A stretch of DNA of 24,743 nt from Saksenaea vasiformis B4078. Its lineage: Eukaryota; Mucoromycota; Mucoromycetes; Mucorales; Saksenaeaceae. Numbering within the stretch: the stretch's first letter is position 1; every line of letters starts with the position of its first letter. Both the position numbers and the translations under genes were made by a program. The stretch is from NCBI GenBank assembly GCA_000697055.1, contig JNDT01001923.1, forward strand, positions 1-24,743, written 5' to 3'. The notes under the pieces were generated by a model. It saw nothing but the letters and a program-made list of their open reading frames with translations. It had not been told where the DNA came from and made no database searches. Positions 19,156-24,743 of the stretch are shown here, one piece after another.

Positions 19156-20646
19156 CTCCTAACGGGTAAATTCAAGCGCGTAAGCGGACAGCCGTGTCAA
19201 AGGGACCGACAGAAACTCAGGTTCAAAAGTTGAAAAACAGTTCACTGTCGCAACAATGACAAAGCCACCGGGTTGGCTTAGAGATGATATTCGTTGGCTT
19301 TTTTTCTTCTTATTTTGTAGTGACAGATTTGTTGTTGTTTGTTAATGATTGGGATATCATTCTCATGCAAATAGTATGTGCATCCATTTGTCCAATTTAG
19401 GTCTCCTCTTCTGTAGTCGAACGACTACCAACTTCTGCACATAAATGTCGAGTTCCACAACTACGACGGGGTTTATAGGGAAGATGTAATACCTGTCCAA
19501 CCAAATCTTTGGGAATCCTTGTACAGCTATCCCTTTTTGCATGCATTTCGGATTTAGAGAGCAAGTGGAAAACATCTCAATTATGATGATTCTGTTACTG
19601 GCGGGCTATTCTCGTTATTTTAGGGATGAAAATGTACGACTTCAATAAACCTAAATCATGGATCCCACATTCACTAAAATAGCATGTCGGTCAATGCATA
19701 TAGCATGGCAGAATTGCATGAGAGCCACAGAGACTCATTTCAAAGAAAAAAAAAGAGGCCTTGTTTATAGCGCATATGGCCGGCCATAGGGCGGAAATTC
19801 ATTGTCGTTCTTTTTGTATGTATCCCCTTGTGCAAATTCTGATAATTCAGCAGTTTACCTTGGATCCAAAGTAAACAAATTGCTCCCGTCTTTGATATGT
19901 ACGGAGAATAATTCAATGTTCGGTTTGTTTTGCGAAGAATGGGCTTCAATGTATTAAACCAATTCATTACTCTTCCGGTAAGATAGCCATGACGCAGACT
20001 GAAAGTAATGAATAAATCGTAAAGTGGATCATGTGTTTACTATGCTGTCGATTCTGGATGCCCTTTACTTAGATACTCTCATCGGTTATCCCAAAGAGAG
20101 AATTATTAGCAACCGTCGTAAAAGATTCTTCAACGAACTTTCTATTCTATCTACAAAGAATGTGGGCGGATATATTGAAGAATCATGTTGTATCCCATTT
20201 TTGAGCTTTTGTTCACACCAAGACACAAGGGAGAATATATCATACAGACCACTGCGACGGTGGTGAAGGCGACGCAAGAAGAGGCCAGCTGTTATTTTCT
20301 AATGACACATAAGCGATGCTTCTATTGCGTTCCCATGCATAACATTAAACTCGCTTTTATTCCTACACCTTTTGTTTGTTTCCAAGTTGATACAGCGGCA
20401 CATCTTTCCTTGATTTACCCAGTGTTTCGTGTGCACTGCAGGAATGAGGTATGCCTACCTTCCTCTCTCATCAAACGAAGTAGCTTCATTGCAGAGATGC
20501 CAGCATGAGTCCGCGCCGCCACGATTCAATCATCCTGTGAGTGCAACAACAGTCACCCGATTTTTGGAACAGAAATGCGAATCGCCGGTTCCAATGAGAA
20601 ACGGAGGTTTTGCGCACTGTGTGTGGAGTTTCCATCTTCCAAAACG
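19156..20646. other. Intergenic region between divergent PAM2-repeat and MED10 genes
   Basis: About 1.5 kb of shared upstream DNA. Frames of 60-110 codons (for example 20185-20508) show no recognisable motif. No RNA gene was identified. Confidence 0.5.
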
Positions 20647-21342
20647 ATGCAACACGCCGATTCGCACTCTTCATCCAGTTCATCCTCGACAACTACTCCG
20701 ATACAGGATTCGTTACAACAGAAAACGAACTCTTCCAGCACGCGTCAGTTGCTCGAGGAACAGCTGAATGAATTACTACAGGCCTTATTTGAATTGAGCG
20801 TCGTTGTGTATGATTTTCAGCCTGATGGCAACAGACGTGTATGGGACAAAATGTAAAAAAAAAAAAACAAAGGAGAGAGCGTTGGGTTTATCACTCAACC
20901 TTTCTTGATTAGTAATGCCATACTTGATCATTACAAAAAAATGAGCGATTTGAAGGATGGGTTGGATGACTTTGTGCCTGAAGAGGTGATAAAGTATGTT
21001 TACCCATGGCACACCATGGCATGGTTGCACTTTTTTCTTTCTTTTGGTGTCTAAGCCTTTCTTTTCTTTTTTATCCTTGGTGGATGATAGTTACATTGAA
21101 CATGGACGGAACCCAGATATATTTACTCAAGCATTTGTTGAACGAGCTGCTAGTGAAAATCAATTCACGCATGGCAAGATCAAGGCTGTGGATGTAATAT
21201 ATAGTTACAGTAAACAAATGCAAAACGACTCATTCTGGATTCCTAGGAATTTCGACATCTTCTGTCCGATGAGTTTGCCAAATCTTTCCCTGATCTTTAC
21301 GATAATACCGACATATTTGACTCTGCATCACAAAAGCATTAA
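20647..21342 (+). CDS. MED10: Mediator of RNA polymerase II subunit 10
   Basis: Subunit of the Mediator middle module, which links transcription factors to RNA polymerase II in the nucleus (Nut2 in yeast). Four exons: 20647-20852, 20913-20993, 21091-21193 and 21247-21342, giving 161 aa, close to the yeast length. After a Ser/Thr/Gln-rich N-terminus of ~35 residues come the conserved helices: L-L-E-E-Q-L-N-E-L-L-Q-A-L-F-E-L, then V-V-Y-D-F-Q, L-D-D-F-V-P-E-E-V-I, H-G-R-N-P-D-I-F-T and A-S-E-N-Q-F-T-H-G-K-I. The last exon supplies F-R-H-L-L-S-D-E-F. Introns are GT-AG (60, 97 and 53 bp) and all phases agree. The ATG at 20647 is chosen because it starts the low-complexity leader; an upstream in-frame ATG at 20575 would add 24 residues unlike the family. 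Confidence 0.92.
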
Positions 21343-21699
21343 TCACACAAAACGTATCCCACACCTACTACAGTCTAACCCACTGTTCTTTTTACAAAAC
21401 GCGCACAACAACAACAACAACAACAATAACCAAAAAAAAAAAAAGACATACAGCATATAAATGAGATAACCATAATATAATCAAGAGAGAATTGCATTTT
21501 AAAGAATAAAAAGGCTGGCATCAGCAATCTACTCTATCTACTCTACTCTTTTTTTTGTAAGGGCGCTATGCGCCGTTTATTCAGTCACGTGTTCTAAGAA
21601 GGGACGTGCCGATCAAAGTCAGAGAAGGAAAGTACAAAACATTATGGTCTCAGTGAAGGGGAGGGGAGGATGGGATGTCTAGTCTAGGAAAGGGAGAAG
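21343..21699. other. MED10 3' region
   Basis: Holds a CAA trinucleotide tract (21405-21430), a long A-run and AATAAA at 21505-21510 as candidate MED10 poly(A) signal. No gene is seen. Confidence 0.5.
21405..21430 (+). repeat. CAA microsatellite in the MED10 3' region
   Basis: About eight CAA-type triplets, 60 bases after the MED10 stop, followed by an A-rich run. Probably untranslated. Confidence 0.85.
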
Positions 21700-22028
21700 A
21701 CGTTCGTCAGGGAAGGAGGAAGATTCTCGCTTATGATACTGTATTTTCGAAAAACGTTTTCGCGCTAAAATGTTTTACCGAGCTTTTCTTCTCTTCTGAT
21801 TCGTCAATCTTGGTTCCTTTCTTTTTCCATTACTTTCTATTGTTCTTCATTTTGCTTTAGTTCTTTCACTTTACATTTAATCTTCGTGCTGAAAGAATTC
21901 TAAAAGCAAGATAGTAAATGTAAACAGCTTTAAATACCAGGTTGTGATACCTTCTCATGGAAGCAACGAAGTGTAGCTCCTTCTGAACCAGAAGCCAGCA
22001 ACTATTATTATCGTCAGATGGTGATAAT
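21700..22028 (+). repeat. Decayed direct duplicate of the Helitron 5' region
   Basis: This stretch resembles 22164-22492 at a constant offset of 464 bp. TGTAAACAGCTTT occurs at 21919 and 22383. The 28 bases 22001-22028 match 22465-22492 at 22 positions, including TCAGATGGTGA. Intermediate blocks (CAT..GCAAC, AACCA..GC.A) fall in the same order. The equivalent of the Helitron exon 1 frame is broken here. The left boundary is approximate. Confidence 0.55.
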
Positions 22029-22355
22029 TAACCACAATCGAATATTAAACTATCATTTATTGCAAGTATCAGAATGCTCTTGCTGAAATGAAGTGCAAAC
22101 GTCGATACTATTTTCTTGCAGTGTATCTTCTCGCAGTGCTGCTTATGTCGAGTTACTTTCCTCCTTATTCATTCCTATAGCATCCTCCTCATCTTTATTG
22201 ATCATAATCACTTCTCCAGTTGTTACAGAGAATTCTTTTTTTGAATTCTTCAACGGTGTTTCCTTATTTTTTTTTTTTTTACCCTTTACCTTCCACTGCT
22301 TTCCTTTATCCTGCTGTAGTTCTTCTGCTTTTATATACATTCTCTTATCAGTACA

Positions 22356-24743
22356 ATGGCATCAAATAGCAAATGTTCTAATTGTAAACAGCTTTTGATA
22401 GTAGAACGAGGTAATTTCCCATAGTGGCAACCAATAGTAGTCTCTACATAACCAAATGCTAATGACTATTGTCGCCATCAGATGGTGACAATAGGAAGAC
22501 ATGCTATCCGTGCAGATTGCGCAGCCGCGCTTGGCATTATCGCAAACGTCAGATAGAAGAAGTTGAACCACACATAGAATCTTCACGTCCTCAACCTCAA
22601 CGCCACCGTCGTCGTTGCGGGTCAGAGAACTCCAATGCCACAAGCTATGTCGACAGTACTACTGCGACTACTGCGACATCTTCTTCACATTTGAGTAGCA
22701 ATCCTCATATTGCTTCTGATAGCGATCTTAAAGACATTGAACAATATGTAAACTCCGAGACGCGACGTCGTCGACCTCCCTTGGCATACAAATCTCGGCT
22801 AGGAGGTTTGAAGGCTTTTGAACTTGGGCGCATGAATGTTGAATGTCCCGACTGTCATGCTCTCCACTGGCTCGCTGAACGTGATTCCAGATCTTCGGAC
22901 AGAGAACCGCGATCTGAAAGCTGCTGCAAGAGGAACGCCGTGAGCCTTCGTTTGCTCCGAGATCCTCCAGAGTACCTTAAAAGTCTCTACAATGGAAGAC
23001 ATTCTCTTTCATCTCATTTTCTGAAGCATATACGGAGGTTTAATGCGGCGTTCGCATTTACGTCTCTTGGATGTCAAATCGAAACTTCCTTGAATGATGG
23101 CTGTGGCCCGGTTGTTTTCCAAGTCCATGGAGAGGTGTATCATCTTCAGGGCCAGCTTCTTCCTGAGGAAGGTTCACCTCCTTCGTTCGCTCAATTCTAC
23201 ATATATGACCCCTCATATGCGAGCATTGCCCGTTCCACACATTACGCAGAGCTAGATGCTGAGATCATTCGACGTTTAGCGGAGTTGTTGTACGAAATCA
23301 ATAATCCTTTCATTCGCGTCTACAAGACAACCTTTGAAGTCTTGGAGCAGCATTACAATCGATATCCGACAGGGGACACTACTCATATCGTCATCAGCCC
23401 ATCGATGAACATGCGGCTAATCCAAGGTCCAGACGGGCGTACAGAAAACCTGCCTACCATTGATGAAGTTGCTGCTATGGCGCCGGACCAAGTTGCAAGT
23501 TTCGAAGGGAGATATCCAGATATCGCGTCTTGCAGGGATATCATCGTTAGATATCGGAGCACTGATGGACAAACTGTCTTGAATCGGATCGATCAGGCTC
23601 ATAGTGCATACATACCGTTACATTACGTACTGCTTTTCCCACACGAAGACTTTGGTTGGACATGGGGTCTTACACTTAACGCAATTAATACCGCCGGTGG
23701 TACCCATCGTCAGCGGATGCTTCTGCCGCAACGAGCATTTTACCGCTTTTGGCTGCACTTGCGTCGAGGAGAATTCTCAACGCTGTTTTATGCGCAACGG
23801 CCGTTCCAGCAGTTTTTAGTAGATGCATGGGCGATATGCGACCAGACAAAACTTGGTTGGTTCCGTAGAAATGAAAAGAAGATCCGCGTCGACCTCTACA
23901 ATGGTTTAGCTGACGTACTGGTGCAGGACGACATAGATACCTCTGCTGTTGGCAGGCGGTTTGTGCTGCCAAGCAGCTATCACGGTGGACCAGATTCATG
24001 GCACAGTTATTTCAGAATTCCATGGCGATTGTTTGCCACCTGGGGAAGCCTTCCCTATTTATCACGTTCACCGCGAATCCAAGATGGCCTGAAATCACTA
24101 CGGAGCTTCTTCCCGGACAGTCCGCTGCTGACAGGCCTGATCTGATCGCCAGAGTGTTCAATTTAAAACTGCGGGAACTGCTCCACGATCTCAAGTCCAA
24201 GAATGTTTTCGGAAGGTTCAAAGGTATAGTGCGGACCATTGAGTTTCAGAAACGGGGCCTCCCACACGTTCATATCCTTCTCTTTCTTGATAACAACTTC
24301 AATTCCATTGAGGATATTGACGAGATTATCAGTGCTGAGCTTCCCGATGCAGAAGTTGACCGTGAACTGTATGACATAGTGACAACCTGCATGATCCATG
24401 GACCATGTGGACGAACTGTGAATCCAAGATCTCCATGTATGAAAGATAATCGTGCCAGGCCTGAAGGATCTGTCTGCTCAAAGAAGTATCCTAAGAGCTT
24501 CCAACCTGAGACGCGGCTAGGAACAGATGGCTATCCATTATATCGTCGACGTGATAACGGTGTCAGACACGCCATCCGCCACCCTACTCATTCTGGTGAA
24601 GTCTTTTACGTCGACAATACATGGGTTGTACCGTATAACCCTTACTTGCTCAAGAAGTACAAGGCACACATCAACGTGGAGGTTTGTGCAACGATCAAAA
24701 GCATCAAATACGTCAACAAGTACGTTTATAAGGGCCCCGATCG
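22356..24743 (+). pseudogene. Helitron RepHel replicase, frameshifted and partial
   Basis: Rolling-circle transposon replicase. Exon 1 is 22356-22410 and exon 2 starts at 22482, joined across a 71-bp GT-AG intron. The splice completes a Cys4 zinc finger: C-S-N-C from exon 1 and C-Y-P-C from exon 2 (Cys7, 10, 26, 29). A second motif C-P-D-C-H-A-L-H-W (from Cys140) is typical of Helitron N-termini. The Helitron-like N-terminal domain follows, up to F-V-L-P-S-S-Y-H-G-G-P near 23990. There one base is missing and the frame shifts (old frame stops at 24145). The new frame, from 23992, is open to the right edge. It carries F-I-T-F-T-A-N-P-R-W-P, the HUH motif G-L-P-H-V-H-I-L (24256-24279) and the two-tyrosine motif K-Y-V-N-K-Y-V-Y-K-G near 24706-24735. 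The Pif1-type helicase is off the edge. One frameshift and no other stops suggest recent inactivation or a base-call error. Confidence 0.85.
22466..22494. promoter_or_regulatory. 29-bp near-perfect palindrome over the Helitron 3' splice site
   Basis: Two 14-base arms (22466-22479 and 22481-22494) flank a single A. The one DNA mismatch becomes a G-U pair in RNA. The AG of the intron (22480-22481) lies at the centre. Confidence 0.65.

Larger units (their letters stand above)
22164..24743 (+). mobile_element. Helitron, 5' part, cut by the window edge
   Basis: Contains the Helitron replicase gene from its start to the HUH nuclease. The helicase part and the 3' terminus lie beyond the window. The left boundary is set by similarity to the upstream duplicate and is not a mapped 5' TC end. 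Base composition shifts to higher GC where the replicase begins. Confidence 0.7.

Noticed and set aside
20185..20508. 107-codon plus-strand frame upstream of MED10
   Set aside because: It has no recognisable motif and lies in the shared upstream region of two divergent genes. It overlaps a frame that starts at 20429.
22143..22340. 65-codon Lys/Glu-rich minus-strand frame upstream of the Helitron gene
   Set aside because: Low-complexity content explained by pyrimidine-rich DNA on the plus strand. The same region is part of the Helitron 5' duplication, where the frame is not kept.

Overview
This window looks like nuclear DNA of a filamentous fungus in the Mucoromycota, most likely Mucorales. 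The reasons are short introns (42 to 118 bp) with CTAAC-like branch sites, AT-rich intergenic DNA, a secreted CotH-type atypical kinase (a family expanded in Mucorales), and degraded LINE and Helitron copies at the two ends. Gene models were built by hand from reading frames, splice signals and knowledge of the protein families. No database search was run.

Layout. 1-556: 3' end of a LINE-type retrotransposon (reverse transcriptase C-terminus, 3' UTR, A-tail). 557-2989: gene-poor DNA with a diverged repeated locus (copy A, possible copy C). 2990-3641 (+): MMS2/UEV ubiquitin-conjugating variant, 5 exons. 4145-6090 (-): 12-TM-type MFS transporter, 7 exons, convergent with MMS2. 6811-7623 (+): F-box/LRR-like protein. 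7749-9082: a 1.3-kb block bounded by a 16-bp direct repeat, holding inverted copy B of the repeated locus and a 38-bp minisatellite. 9139-11471 (+): single-pass membrane protein with a cytoplasmic pseudokinase domain. 12791-13654 (+): ARL5-type GTPase, 7 exons. 14328-16330 (+): CotH-family protein, 5 exons. 16787-17570 (+): riboflavin synthase, 3 exons. 17761-19155 (-): intronless low-complexity protein with eight PAM2-like motifs, convergent with riboflavin synthase. 20647-21342 (+): Mediator subunit Med10, 4 exons. About 21700 to the right edge: Helitron, with a decayed direct duplicate of its 5' region, a spliced start, a frameshift before the HUH nuclease, and a helicase part beyond the window.

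The genes do not form a pathway. They are ordinary single eukaryotic genes for DNA-damage ubiquitination, transport, SCF adaptor function, Golgi trafficking, secretory-pathway kinase, vitamin B2 synthesis and transcription. The most unusual items are the eight-copy PAM2-like array protein, the membrane pseudokinase, the repeated locus with partly matching splice signals, and three GC-AG introns among 27 modelled.
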